Under the pieces are notes generated by a model that was not told the DNA's origin, ran no database searches, and saw only the letters and a program-made list of their open reading frames with translations. Made by a program: the position numbers and the translations under genes. A DNA stretch of 64,000 nucleotides, taken from assembly GCA_963776375.1 (NCBI GenBank), contig CAVZMF010000002.1, positions 806,001 through 870,000 of the forward strand, written 5' to 3'. Of this stretch, positions 40,094 to 48,592 are shown piece by piece; position 1 is the stretch's first letter; every line of letters begins with the position of its first letter. Source of the DNA: PALSA-612 sp963776375 (lineage in GTDB: Bacteria > Actinomycetota > Thermoleophilia > Gaiellales > Gaiellaceae).

Positions 40094-41839
40094 CCCCGTG
40101 CTGCCTGGCGGAGCCACGATGTGGATGCCGAGCTCCACGAGCTGCTCGGGCGTGACCTCGGAGGGCGCGCCGCTCATCGGGTCGACGCCGGCCTGGTTCT
40201 TCGGAAACGCGATCACGTCGCGCAGATTCGGCTCGCCGGCCAGCACCATCGTCATCCGGTCGATGCCGAGCGCGATACCGCCGTGCGGGGGCGCGCCCAT
40301 CGCCAGCGCGTCGAGCAGGAAGCCGAACTTCACGCGCTGCTCCTCCTGGCTCAGCTTCAGCAGGTCGAAGACCCTGGCCTGGATCTCCGGCTCGTGGATC
40401 CTGAACGAGCCGCCGCCGAGCTCGTTGCCGTTGACGATGATGTCGTAGGCGTGCGCGAGCGCGCGCACGGGGTCGTCGGAGAAGCGCTCCTTCCACTCGT
40501 CGGTCGGCCGCGTGAACGGGTGGTGGACGGCGCCGAAGCGCTGCTCGTCCTCGTCCCACTCGAACATCGGGAAGTCGGTCACCCACAGGAACGTGAACGC
40601 CTCCTCGTCGATCAGGCCGAGCTCACGGCCAAGCTGGAGCCGCAGCGCCGAGAGCACGCGCGAGGTCGCAGTCCACTCGTCCGCGGCGAAGAGCAGTGTC
40701 TCGCCGGGCTGGACGGCGAGCGCGTCCAGCTCCTCCTGCGAGAGGAACTTGACGATCGGCGACCGGAGCTCTCCGTCCTCGGCCCCGACGACGTAGGCGA
40801 GCCCCTTCGCGCCCCACTCCTTCGCCGACTCCTCCAGCCCGGCCAGCTCGGTGCGCGAGAACGCGCGCGGCACGCGGAGGAACCGCACCGCCTCGGCGCC
40901 GGCGAAGACGCCGAACTGCGACCCGCGCGTGAGCTCGGTCGCGTCCTCGATCTCGAGGCCGAAGCGCGTGTCCGGCTTGTCGGTGCCGAAGCGCCGGTCG
41001 GCCTCCTCGTAGGTCATCCGCGGCCACGGCACGTCGATCTCGACACCGAGGCACTCGCGCCAGATCCGGGCGAACATCTGCTCCTGGAGCGCGAAGAGCT
41101 CCTCCTGGTCGGGGAAGGACATCTCGACGTCGAGCTGGGTGATCTCCTGGACGCGGTCGGCGCGGAGGTCCTCGTCGCGGAAGCAGATCGCGATCTGGTA
41201 GTAGCGGTCGAAGCCGGCCACCATGGTCAGCTGCTTGAGGATCTGCGGGCTCTGCGGCAGCGCGAAGAAACGGCCTTTCTGCAGGCGGCTGGGGACGACG
41301 AAGTCGCGCGCGCCCTCGGGCGTGGGCTTGAAGAGGATCGGCGTCTGGATGTCGAGGAAGCCCGCCTCCTCCATCGTCCGGCGGATGATCCCGACCATCT
41401 GCGCGCGGAGGGCGATGTTGCGCTGGAGCTTGTCGCGGCGCAGGTCGAGCCAGCGGTAGCGCAGGCGCAGCGTCTCGTCGACGCCCTCCTCGTCGAGCTG
41501 GAACGGGAGCGGCGTCGAGCGCGAGACGATCTCGAGCGTGTCGACCTGGAGCTCGACCTCGCCGGTCGGGAGCTTCGGGTTCACGAGCTCCGGGGCCCGG
41601 GCGACGACCTCGCCTTCGGCACGGAGCACGAACTCGTTGCGCACCTCGTGCGCGACGCCTGCCGCCTCGGGCGCGCGCTCGGGATTCACGACGAGCTGGC
41701 AGATCCCGGCGCGGTCGCGGAGGTCCACGAACACGAGCCCGCCGTGGTCGCGGCGCGTGTTCGCCCAGCCGGCGAGAGCGATCCGCTTGCCGATGTGCTC
41801 GGCCCGGACCTCGCCGCACATCAGGTCACGCCAGGCCAC
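40091..41839 (-). CDS. aspS: aspartyl-tRNA synthetase
   Basis: Class II synthetase, 582 residues, bacterial type with GAD insertion. N-terminal OB anticodon domain (MCGEVRAEHIGKRIALAGW), motif 1 region FLDIQTPILFKPTPEGARDF, motif 2 YQIAICFRDEDLRADR, QLDVEMSF, motif 3 GGIALGIDRMTMVLAGE; FPMFEWDEDEQRFGAVHHPF is typical. Likely charges Asp and possibly Asn tRNA; discrimination cannot be read reliably. GTG 41839 is used because relatives carry a few residues before CGE; it overlaps hisS by 14 nt (ATG 41821 is the alternative). Confidence 0.95.
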   Translation of the reverse strand: MAWRDLMCGEVRAEHIGKRIALAGWANTRRDHGGLVFVDLRDRAGICQLVVNPERAPEAAGVAHEVRNEFVLRAEGEVVARAPELVNPKLPTGEVELQVDTLEIVSRSTPLPFQLDEEGVDETLRLRYRWLDLRRDKLQRNIALRAQMVGIIRRTMEEAGFLDIQTPILFKPTPEGARDFVVPSRLQKGRFFALPQSPQILKQLTMVAGFDRYYQIAICFRDEDLRADRVQEITQLDVEMSFPDQEELFALQEQMFARIWRECLGVEIDVPWPRMTYEEADRRFGTDKPDTRFGLEIEDATELTRGSQFGVFAGAEAVRFLRVPRAFSRTELAGLEESAKEWGAKGLAYVVGAEDGELRSPIVKFLSQEELDALAVQPGETLLFAADEWTATSRVLSALRLQLGRELGLIDEEAFTFLWVTDFPMFEWDEDEQRFGAVHHPFTRPTDEWKERFSDDPVRALAHAYDIIVNGNELGGGSFRIHEPEIQARVFDLLKLSQEEQRVKFGFLLDALAMGAPPHGGIALGIDRMTMVLAGEPNLRDVIAFPKNQAGVDPMSGAPSEVTPEQLVELGIHIVAPPGSTG

Positions 41840-43028
41840 GGAGCGCCTCCTCGAGGTCGGTCTGTGCGTCCACGACGACGACGTTCTTCGCGCTCAGCCG
41901 GCTTGCCTGCGTGTGCTGCCCCTTGACCGAGCGGCCCGCGTAGTCCATGTCTGCGCGCTTTCCCCTGGCTCGCAGTTGCTTCAAAGCCGCAGCGACACGA
42001 GCTCGGTCGACACCCTGCTCGCACACGAAGAAAACGTCGATTCCTTCTTCTTCAGCCGCGAAGCCGGAGGCTTCGAGGCTGTTCAGCAGGCGCTCGATCC
42101 CCGCGCCGAACCCGACTCCCGGCGTGTGCTTGCCGCCCAGCTCCTCCGCAAGCCCGTCGTAGCGACCGCCGCCCGAGAGCGTGCTCTGCGAGCCTCCCTC
42201 CGGGCCGACGAACTCCCAGGCCGTGCGCGTGTAGTAGTCGAGACCGCGGACGAGCGTGGGTACGAGCTCGTAGCGGACGCCGTATGCGTCGAGGTAGCGC
42301 CGCACCTCGGCGAAGTGCTCGCGGCAGGCGTCACAGAGCGAGTCGCCGATCGCGGGCGCCGTCCGCAGCAGCTCCTGGACGCCGGGCGGCTTGGCCGCGA
42401 TGTTGTCCAGCGCGCGCAGCGGGTTGCGGGCCGCCTGCTCGCGCGTCGCCTCGTCCAGGTCGCCCCCGTGCTCGGCCAGCCACGGCCCGAGCTGCTGCTC
42501 GAGGTACGCGGGGCGGCACACGGGGTCGCCGATCGAGTTCAGCTCCAACCGGTACTGGGTCACGCCGAGCCGCCCGAGCAGCGCGTCGTAGAGCTGGATC
42601 ACCTCGGCGTCGACCGCGGGATCGTCCGAGCCGATTGCCTCCACATCGAGTTGCCAGTGCTCTCGAAAGCGGCCCTTCTGCGGGCGGCCGTAGCGGTAGA
42701 TCGTCTCGTACGCATACAGCTTCACCGGCTGCGGCTCGCGGTGCATCCCGTGCTCGAGGTAGGCGCGGACGATCGGCGCCGTCGCCTCCGCCCTGAGCGT
42801 CAGGTACCGGTCGCCGCGGTCCGTGAACGTGTACATCTCCTTCGTGACGACGTCCGAGCCGTGCCCGCTCGTGCGCACGAACAGCTCGGTGTCCTCGAAA
42901 ACCGGCGTCTGGATGCGCCGGTAGCCGTACAGGTCGCAGAGCCCCTCGAACTCGCCGATCACCCGCTGCCAGAACGGGTACTCCGCGGGCAGGATGTCGT
43001 GCGTCCCGCGCGGGGCCTCGAAGGTCAC
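41826..43028 (-). CDS. hisS: histidyl-tRNA synthetase
   Basis: Class II synthetase, 400 residues. EAPRGTHDILPAEYPFWQRV, motif 1 RRIQTPVFEDTELFVR, motif 2 ETIYRYGRPQKGRFREHWQL, LVRGLDYYTRTAWEFV (histidine A), and GVGFGAGIERLL (motif 3); C-terminal anticodon domain. GTG 43028 overlaps the upstream hydrolase stop. hisS-aspS adjacency is common in actinobacteria and firmicutes. Confidence 0.96.
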   Translation of the reverse strand: MTFEAPRGTHDILPAEYPFWQRVIGEFEGLCDLYGYRRIQTPVFEDTELFVRTSGHGSDVVTKEMYTFTDRGDRYLTLRAEATAPIVRAYLEHGMHREPQPVKLYAYETIYRYGRPQKGRFREHWQLDVEAIGSDDPAVDAEVIQLYDALLGRLGVTQYRLELNSIGDPVCRPAYLEQQLGPWLAEHGGDLDEATREQAARNPLRALDNIAAKPPGVQELLRTAPAIGDSLCDACREHFAEVRRYLDAYGVRYELVPTLVRGLDYYTRTAWEFVGPEGGSQSTLSGGGRYDGLAEELGGKHTPGVGFGAGIERLLNSLEASGFAAEEEGIDVFFVCEQGVDRARVAAALKQLRARGKRADMDYAGRSVKGQHTQASRLSAKNVVVVDAQTDLEEALRGLA

Positions 43029-43666
43029 GACGGGCGCAGCTCGGCCAGAAACGGGTTGCGCTCGAGCTCGGCGCCGAGCGTCGTCGCCGGGCCGTGGCCG
43101 GGATAGACCACGGTGTCGGGCGGGAACCTGTCGGCGAGCGCCCGGATGGACGCGAGCAGCTCGTCCCAGTCACCTCGTGGAAGGTCGGTGCGGCCGACCG
43201 AACCGGAGAAGAGCACGTCTCCCGAGAGCAGCGCGCCGTCCGCGTGGAAGGCGAGGTGGCCCGGAGAGTGGCCGGGAACAGCCATGACCTCGAAGGAGAT
43301 GCCCGCGACCTCGATCGTCTCGCCGCCCGCGAGCAGCGTGTCCGGCTTGCGGCCGCGCAGCGACACGCCCATCCCGGCGAAGTACTCGTTCGGGCGCTCG
43401 AGGACGTCGGACTCGCCGGCAGGCCCGTACACGGTCACGCCCGTGCCCTCGGCGAGGTCGGCGAGGCCGAGGATGTGGTCCCAGTGCGAGTGGGTGACGA
43501 GGATCCCGGCGCAGGTCGCGCCCATCCCGGCGAGCTCGAGCCGGATCGTGGCCGCGTCGCCGCTCGGGTCGACGACGGCGGCCTCCTTCGCACCGCGCTC
43601 CGACCGCACGATGTAGCAGTTCGTGCCGATCGGGCCCAGCTCGTACTGGTCGACGACGAGCGCCAT
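43025..43666 (-). CDS. metallo-beta-lactamase-fold hydrolase, glyoxalase II-like
   Basis: 213 residues. Metal ligands: VTHSHWDHILGLADL (HxHxDH), VPGHSPGHLAF, LLSGDVLFSGSVGRTDLP and VVYPGHGP. Belongs to the short glyoxalase II/YcbL group; thioester hydrolase activity is likely but substrate unproven. ATG 43666 with TAGACT 8 nt upstream heads the hydrolase-hisS-aspS operon. Confidence 0.88.
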   Translation of the reverse strand: MALVVDQYELGPIGTNCYIVRSERGAKEAAVVDPSGDAATIRLELAGMGATCAGILVTHSHWDHILGLADLAEGTGVTVYGPAGESDVLERPNEYFAGMGVSLRGRKPDTLLAGGETIEVAGISFEVMAVPGHSPGHLAFHADGALLSGDVLFSGSVGRTDLPRGDWDELLASIRALADRFPPDTVVYPGHGPATTLGAELERNPFLAELRPS

Positions 43667-43674
43667 GGGAAATG

Positions 43675-43680
43675 AGTCTA
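43675..43680 (-). promoter_or_regulatory. -10-like TAGACT before the hydrolase-hisS-aspS operon
   Basis: 8 nt before ATG 43666. Confidence 0.45.
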
Positions 43681-43688
43681 CGGGCGGG

Positions 43689-44144
43689 CTACTTCGTCTT
43701 CGGCGGTGAGCCGCCGTCCCGCTTCGCCTGCCGCTTCTGGTACGCGCGGTAGAGGAACGAGTCCATCAGGTACATGAACGCGATCAGCAGGACGATGATG
43801 AACAGGGCCTGCAGGACGATGGCTCCAGTGGACGCGGTCTTGGGCTTCGTCAGGTAGAGGAAGATGAGCATGATCGGGACGAAGATCGCGGCGCGCTTCA
43901 GCGTCCGCTCCCACGACGGCGGGTCGACGACGCGGTCGGCACGCGAGGTCGACTTGGCCGCGGTCGTCGACTTCGACTTCGTCGCGGCCGTCGGCTTGAT
44001 CCCGCTCGTCGGCTTGCGCTCCTCGCGGGGCTTCTCCTCGGGCTCCTGGACCTCGACCTCCTGGCCCTCCGAGTCGACGTAGACGACCTCGTACTCGTGC
44101 CGCCGTCCCTTCTCGCGCCGCCGCCGCTGCTTCTTCGTCGCCAT
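43689..44144 (-). CDS. two-span membrane protein with charged N-terminal tail
   Basis: 151 residues. Very basic start (MATKKQRRRREKGRRHEYEV), an acidic then Lys/Thr/Ser-rich linker, and two membrane helices AAIFVPIMLIFLYL and IVLQALFIIVLLIAFMYLMD, ending in a basic tail. No family recognised; follows hutI by 5 nt and is probably co-transcribed with it. Confidence 0.65.
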   Translation of the reverse strand: MATKKQRRRREKGRRHEYEVVYVDSEGQEVEVQEPEEKPREERKPTSGIKPTAATKSKSTTAAKSTSRADRVVDPPSWERTLKRAAIFVPIMLIFLYLTKPKTASTGAIVLQALFIIVLLIAFMYLMDSFLYRAYQKRQAKRDGGSPPKTK

Positions 44145-44149
44145 CGAAG

Positions 44150-45358
44150 CTAGAGTACCGCGCCGTCCACGACCACCCCGGAGACGACGTCGCCGCCGAG
44201 GTGGTAGGCGAGGTAGCGCCAGTCGTCGGCGTCGAGGAGGGCGATGTCCGCGTCGTAGCCCGGCGCGAGGCGGCCCTTCCGGTCACCGCGGCCGAGCACG
44301 TGTGCGGCGTTGACCGTGCAGGCGCCGAGCGCCTCGGACGGGGACAGCCGCAGCTGCGTGCACGCGAGCGAGCAGACGAGCGGCAGGCTCTCGCAGAACG
44401 CGCTGCCGGGGTTGAAGTCGGTGGCGAGCGCGACGGCCGCGCCGGCCTCGACCAGCGCCCGCGCAGGCGGCATCGGCCGGCCGAGGAAGAGCGCACTGGC
44501 CGGGAGCAGCACGCCGACGACGTCGCTCGCCGCGAGCGCCGCCACGCCGTCCGGCCCGGTGGTCTCGAGATGGTCGACAGAGCGCGCCCCGAGCTCGACC
44601 GCGAGCGGGATCGCGCCGGCCTCGGTGAACTGGTCGCCGTGCAGGCGGAGCGCGAGCCCGGCGGCGGCGCACGCCTCCAGGTAGCGACGCGCCTGGGCGG
44701 CGTCGAAGGCGCCGCGCTCGAGGAAGACGTCTGCGGCCTCGGCGATCGTCGCCGCCCCGGGCAGCACCTCGGCGAGCGCGAAGTCGAGGTAGGCGTCGGT
44801 CGAGCCGAACTCGGGCGGCACGGCGTGGGCGCCGAGCCAGGTGGGGATGCCGCCGGCCGCGGCGATCGCGTGCAGCTGGGCCAGTTCCGTGTCGCGGTCG
44901 AGCCCGTATCCGGACTTGGCCTCGAAGGTCGTCGTGCCGCTCGCGCGCATCCAGCCGCGGTGCCGCTCGACGGCCTCGCAGAGCGCCGGCTCGCCGGCGG
45001 CGCGCGTGGCCCGGACGGTCGAGAGGATGCCTCCGCCCGCCGCGTGCAGCTCCTCGTAGCTCGCCCCCGCCGAGCGCAGCGCGAACTCGTCGACGCGGTC
45101 GCCCGCGAAGCAGGCGTGCGTGTGGCAGTCGACGAGGCCGGGGACGGCGCAGCGCCCGCGGCCGTCGATCTCCACGACGTCGCCGTCGAGCGTGGGCAGG
45201 TCGCGCATGCGCCCGACCGCCTCGACCCTGCCTTCGCTGCAGAGGACGAAGGCGTCGTCGAGAACCCCGACGTCGCCGAGCGCTTCGCCTCGCAGCGGCG
45301 CGTCGATGACTGCCGGCGTGGCGAGCTGCGCGAGGTCGCGGACGAGAAGGCGGGCCAT
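44150..45358 (-). CDS. hutI: imidazolonepropionase
   Basis: Third step of histidine degradation: opens imidazolonepropionate to formiminoglutamate. Amidohydrolase, 402 residues. Metal motif GLVDCHTHACFAGDRVDEFA, substrate residues GGILSTVRATRAAGE, FEAKSGYGLDRDTELAQL, metal His in GAHAVPPEF and LRLHGDQFTEAGA, late Asp in ALATDFNPGSAF. ATG 45358. It is separated from hutU/hutH by the exported-protein operon but completes the same pathway. Confidence 0.94.
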   Translation of the reverse strand: MARLLVRDLAQLATPAVIDAPLRGEALGDVGVLDDAFVLCSEGRVEAVGRMRDLPTLDGDVVEIDGRGRCAVPGLVDCHTHACFAGDRVDEFALRSAGASYEELHAAGGGILSTVRATRAAGEPALCEAVERHRGWMRASGTTTFEAKSGYGLDRDTELAQLHAIAAAGGIPTWLGAHAVPPEFGSTDAYLDFALAEVLPGAATIAEAADVFLERGAFDAAQARRYLEACAAAGLALRLHGDQFTEAGAIPLAVELGARSVDHLETTGPDGVAALAASDVVGVLLPASALFLGRPMPPARALVEAGAAVALATDFNPGSAFCESLPLVCSLACTQLRLSPSEALGACTVNAAHVLGRGDRKGRLAPGYDADIALLDADDWRYLAYHLGGDVVSGVVVDGAVL

Positions 45359-45478
45359 TCCTACTACGCGATTGTCCCACGCACGGCCTGCGGCTTTTCC
45401 GAAGGCGAGCGGCGCGATGCCCCGATGCCGCCTCCACGCGCGGCGCCCAGCATGCGCGGAATGAACCGAAGACTCGCG

Positions 45479-45485
45479 AAAGGAG
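45479..45485 (+). promoter_or_regulatory. Shine-Dalgarno AAAGGAG of the exported-protein operon
   Basis: 5 nt before ATG 45491. Confidence 0.55.
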
Positions 45486-45490
45486 CACCG

Positions 45491-45988
45491 ATGAAGCACT
45501 TCCGAGCACTTGTCGCCGCCGCCGGGGTGATCGCCCTCGTGGCCGCAGCCGGCGCCGCGCTCGGCGCGACGCCGAAACCGAAGACGGTGACCTTCAAAGG
45601 CGTGTACGCCGGCACCGTGACGGAGAAGGTCGACGGTCAGAACGTGACGGGCCTGACCAACGGCACGGGCTCCAGCACCGTCGTCGGCAAGGGCAAGCTG
45701 ATCGGCGCCCCCGCGGGCACGACGGCGAACCCGCCCTGCTCGCCGATCACGGGAGCCGCGACCATCACCGGCCGGAAGGGCAACCTCAAGGTTTCGCTCC
45801 TCCCGACGGCACGTGCCTGTGCCGCCTCGGAGGAGGACCAGGACAACATCTCGGTCGTCGGCGACGCGAAGGTGGCCGGCGGGACCAAGCTGTTCAAGAA
45901 GGCCAAGGGGAAGCTGCATTTCAGCGGCAGCTACGACCGCAAGGCCTTCAAGTTCACCGTCAAGTTCACCGGCAAGTTGACCTACTGA
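45491..45988 (+). CDS. exported protein, family unknown (first gene of MMPL operon)
   Basis: 165 residues. Signal peptide MKHFRALVAAAGVIALVAAA with cleavage near GAALGATP. The mature part is beta-rich and basic: VTFKGVYAGTVTEKVDGQNV, GTGSSTVVGKGKLIGAP, GAATITGRKGNLKVSL and HFSGSYDRKAFKFTVKFTGK, with two Cys (PPCSP, RACAAS) that could pair. The end resembles a small beta-barrel where each strand alternates Lys/Thr and hydrophobic residues. I recognise no family. 39 nt before the next exported gene. Confidence 0.65.
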   Translation: MKHFRALVAAAGVIALVAAAGAALGATPKPKTVTFKGVYAGTVTEKVDGQNVTGLTNGTGSSTVVGKGKLIGAPAGTTANPPCSPITGAATITGRKGNLKVSLLPTARACAASEEDQDNISVVGDAKVAGGTKLFKKAKGKLHFSGSYDRKAFKFTVKFTGKLTY

Positions 45989-46027
45989 CCCGTTTCACCC
46001 TGACTCGAGAGAAAGAGGGGTCGAGAA

Positions 46028-46924
46028 ATGAAGAAGCTTCTGATCCTGGCGGCGCTGGCCCTCACGGCCGCAGCCGCCGCCGGGCGAACCGCGTCCGCCG
46101 ACACGATCCCGTTCCCGTCGCCGCACGCCGGGGACATCTTCGTGATCGCGCAGACCGTCAACAAGGACTGCGTCATGAGCGACTACTTCGCGCCCGGGAG
46201 TTCCGTGACGTTCCGCGCGTACGCGGTCGACGGGAAGACCCGCAAGGTCCTGACAGCGAAGAACGTCATCTACTTCTACGTCAAGATCCCGACCCAGGCC
46301 AGCATCAAGCTCAAGGCCACCCCGAGGGGCGCCTGCGCAAGCGGCCAGTACAGCTGGACGGGCACGTGGAACGTCCCGGCCGACTATCCGACCGGCGTCG
46401 TCCCGTTCAAGGTGCTCGTCAAGTCGAAGGCGAAGAGAATCGGTTCGTTCGTCCAGATGCCCGTCGTGACGTCGCAGCTGACGATCTCGACGACACCGAA
46501 TGTTCCGCCGGGCCCCGGCCCGTCGGCGCCCGCAGGCCCGACCGGCAAGGTCACGACCGTCATCTACGCGGACAGCGTCAACGGGACGCGTCCCGCCGGC
46601 AGCGCCCCGCGGCCGATCGGCTGCACCCAGACCAACGTGTTCAAACGCGGGGAGCAGTTCGTGCTCCGCAGCTTCGGCTACGACCTGACCACGAGGCAGG
46701 TGCTGAGCATCGACAACGTCTCGGAGGCCCACTTCACCGTGCCGGGCCAGCCCAACGTGACGCTCAACTGGGGCTCTCACGGCGCGCAGAAGGTCTTCTT
46801 CTGGACGAACCAGTGGCAGATCCCCAAGGACTACGCGCTGGGTAGCACGACCGTCCGGATCGTCTTCACGCTGACGAGCGGCAAGCCCGCGACCCACGAC
46901 TACCCGATCACGGTCATCCCCTGA
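46028..46924 (+). CDS. exported two-repeat beta-sandwich protein
   Basis: 298 residues with signal peptide MKKLLILAALALTAAAAAG. The mature protein is an internal duplication joined by a Pro/Gly-rich linker (NVPPGPGPSAPAGPTG). Repeat 1 (about 30-145) and repeat 2 (about 170-298) share Cys near the start (NKDCVMSD / PIGCTQTN), FAPGSSVTFRAYAVDGKTRK / FKRGEQFVLRSFGYDLTTRQ, and a Trp-rich ending SWTGTWNVPADYPTGVVPFKV / FWTNQWQIPKDYALGSTTVR. Looks like an Ig/cadherin-like surface domain pair; function unknown. The 165-aa protein precedes it and the 522-aa protein follows. Confidence 0.7.
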   Translation: MKKLLILAALALTAAAAAGRTASADTIPFPSPHAGDIFVIAQTVNKDCVMSDYFAPGSSVTFRAYAVDGKTRKVLTAKNVIYFYVKIPTQASIKLKATPRGACASGQYSWTGTWNVPADYPTGVVPFKVLVKSKAKRIGSFVQMPVVTSQLTISTTPNVPPGPGPSAPAGPTGKVTTVIYADSVNGTRPAGSAPRPIGCTQTNVFKRGEQFVLRSFGYDLTTRQVLSIDNVSEAHFTVPGQPNVTLNWGSHGAQKVFFWTNQWQIPKDYALGSTTVRIVFTLTSGKPATHDYPITVIP

Positions 46925-46962
46925 TCTCCCTACCAACCCCCGGATACGGAAGCGAGAACACC

Positions 46963-48531
46963 ATGAGCACCAGGATCACGAAGAAGGCACTGCTGATCGG
47001 TGCGGCGCTGACAGGGGCGTTGCTCCTGTCGGCGCCGGTCCTCTCGGCGACGTCCGCCTCGACGACCGTGGCCCTCAAGGCTCCGTCGATTCCCGGCGTG
47101 GCGTCGCTCCCCGGCCCGCTCGCGGCACCGGCCACGCCGGCCGAGAACATGGGCGTGCTCAAGACGACGCCCGACATCGGCCTGGCCGGCACGACGTTCA
47201 AGGTCACCGGCTCCGGCCTCGCCCCCGGCAAGGACGTCAGCCTGGTCTGGGCGACAGCGAACGTCACCTGGGTCGTCGACGCGAGGCCCGACAGCGTCGA
47301 CTACCTCGGCCGCAAGGCGGACAAGTTCAACGTCGTCCTCGCGGCGACGAAGACGAATGCACAGGGCGCGTTCACCGTGACCCTGAAGGCCCCGAAGGAC
47401 TTCGGGGGCATCCACGACATGTACGCCGTGATCGACGGCGTCCAGGTCGCCAAGGGCGGGTTCCTGATCGCCCGCTCGGCGACGATGACGCCGAGGCGAG
47501 GGCCGATCGGGACGATGATCACTCTCACCTACACCGGCCTCGGCTCGTCGCTGTACGAGGGCGGCGCGTCGCTCCTGTACGACAACCACTACGTCGGCGC
47601 GGTGATGGCCAACTGGACCCGCGGCGTGGCGACGGTCAAGTTCCGCGCCTCGGGGCCCGTCGGCAGGCACACGATCCGGATCGCCGACGCGATCAGCTTC
47701 GAGTACCTCAACATCCCGCAGGCCCCGATCCCGTGGGCAACCGGGCGCACGTTCTCCTTCACCGTGACGAAGGACGCGGGGCTTCCGAAGACCCGCATCG
47801 ACTGGCCGCTCACGGTCGCTCCGACGCTGAACGCGAGGACGACCATGGCGACGGTCGGCGGCACGGTCGGCAACGCGACCGCCACGGTGAGCTCGACCGC
47901 CGGCCCAATCCTGTCCAAGGTGGCCGTGTCGGCGAAGGGCCTGGCGGCGAACCAGCCGGTCAGCCTCGTGTGGTCGACCGTCGTCGGGAACCGCGTCAAC
48001 TGCACGGGCACCTGCTGGAGCTTCGTCTCGGTGCCGCTCGCCAACGCAACAGCCGCCGCCAACGGGACGCTGAAGTCCACGGTGCGCGTGCCCGACGGCC
48101 TCGGCGGCTGGCACGTCATCCAGCTCCTGCAGGGCGGCGACGTGAAGGCGCAGGTGCCGTACTTCGTGAAGCGAAGCGTGGTCGGCCAGTCGGCGATGAA
48201 GGTCAAGACCGGCCAGCCGTTCACGATCCACCTCAAGGGCGTCGGCTGGACGCAGCTCGACAACACGATCGCGGTCGACTACGACAACAGCTACGTCGGC
48301 TACGGCTGCGGGTTCAACTCGAACGGTGACGTCGTCCTCAACCTGGTCGCCACGGGCACGCCGGGGACGCACCTGATCGACATGTACCCGCTCCTGTACA
48401 CGCAGCAGCCCTCGTACCCGAACACGCCGTACGGCATGGTGCCGGTGCTGACCTACGCGAGAGACATCCCCGGGCTCGCGCTCGGCTACCAGCTCCCTGC
48501 CATCCGCATGGCGATCGAGGTCGTCAAGTAG
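46963..48531 (+). CDS. large exported protein with two-fold internal repeat (IPT/TIG-like)
   Basis: 522 residues with signal peptide (KKALLIGAALTGALLLSAPV, then LSATSAST). Two halves match: KDVSLVWATANVTW / QPVSLVWSTVVGNR; APKDFGGIHDMYAVIDGVQV / VPDGLGGWHVIQLLQGGDVK; LLYDNHYVGAVM / VDYDNSYVGYGC; SGPVGRHTIRIAD / TGTPGTHLIDMYP. Each half appears to hold two beta-sandwich domains with GSGLAPGK-type turns typical of IPT/TIG modules. Cysteines occur only in the second half (NCTGTCW, GYGCGF). Likely cell-surface or secreted; partner of the MMPL transporter by operon context. Confidence 0.72.
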   Translation: MSTRITKKALLIGAALTGALLLSAPVLSATSASTTVALKAPSIPGVASLPGPLAAPATPAENMGVLKTTPDIGLAGTTFKVTGSGLAPGKDVSLVWATANVTWVVDARPDSVDYLGRKADKFNVVLAATKTNAQGAFTVTLKAPKDFGGIHDMYAVIDGVQVAKGGFLIARSATMTPRRGPIGTMITLTYTGLGSSLYEGGASLLYDNHYVGAVMANWTRGVATVKFRASGPVGRHTIRIADAISFEYLNIPQAPIPWATGRTFSFTVTKDAGLPKTRIDWPLTVAPTLNARTTMATVGGTVGNATATVSSTAGPILSKVAVSAKGLAANQPVSLVWSTVVGNRVNCTGTCWSFVSVPLANATAAANGTLKSTVRVPDGLGGWHVIQLLQGGDVKAQVPYFVKRSVVGQSAMKVKTGQPFTIHLKGVGWTQLDNTIAVDYDNSYVGYGCGFNSNGDVVLNLVATGTPGTHLIDMYPLLYTQQPSYPNTPYGMVPVLTYARDIPGLALGYQLPAIRMAIEVVK

Positions 48532-48539
48532 GCAGTTCT

Positions 48540-48571
48540 CGGGCGGGAGGGGCGACGGCCTCTCCCGCCCG
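48540..48571 (+). terminator. hairpin between the 522-aa gene and the MMPL gene
   Basis: CGGGCGGGAG / CTCCCGCCCG, ten pairs with a 12-nt loop, 8 nt after the stop of the 522-aa gene and 21 nt before the MMPL start. Could be a partial terminator that lowers MMPL expression relative to the exported proteins, or an RNA-stability element. Confidence 0.5.
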
Positions 48572-48592
48572 GGACGCCGCCGAGGCGAATCG

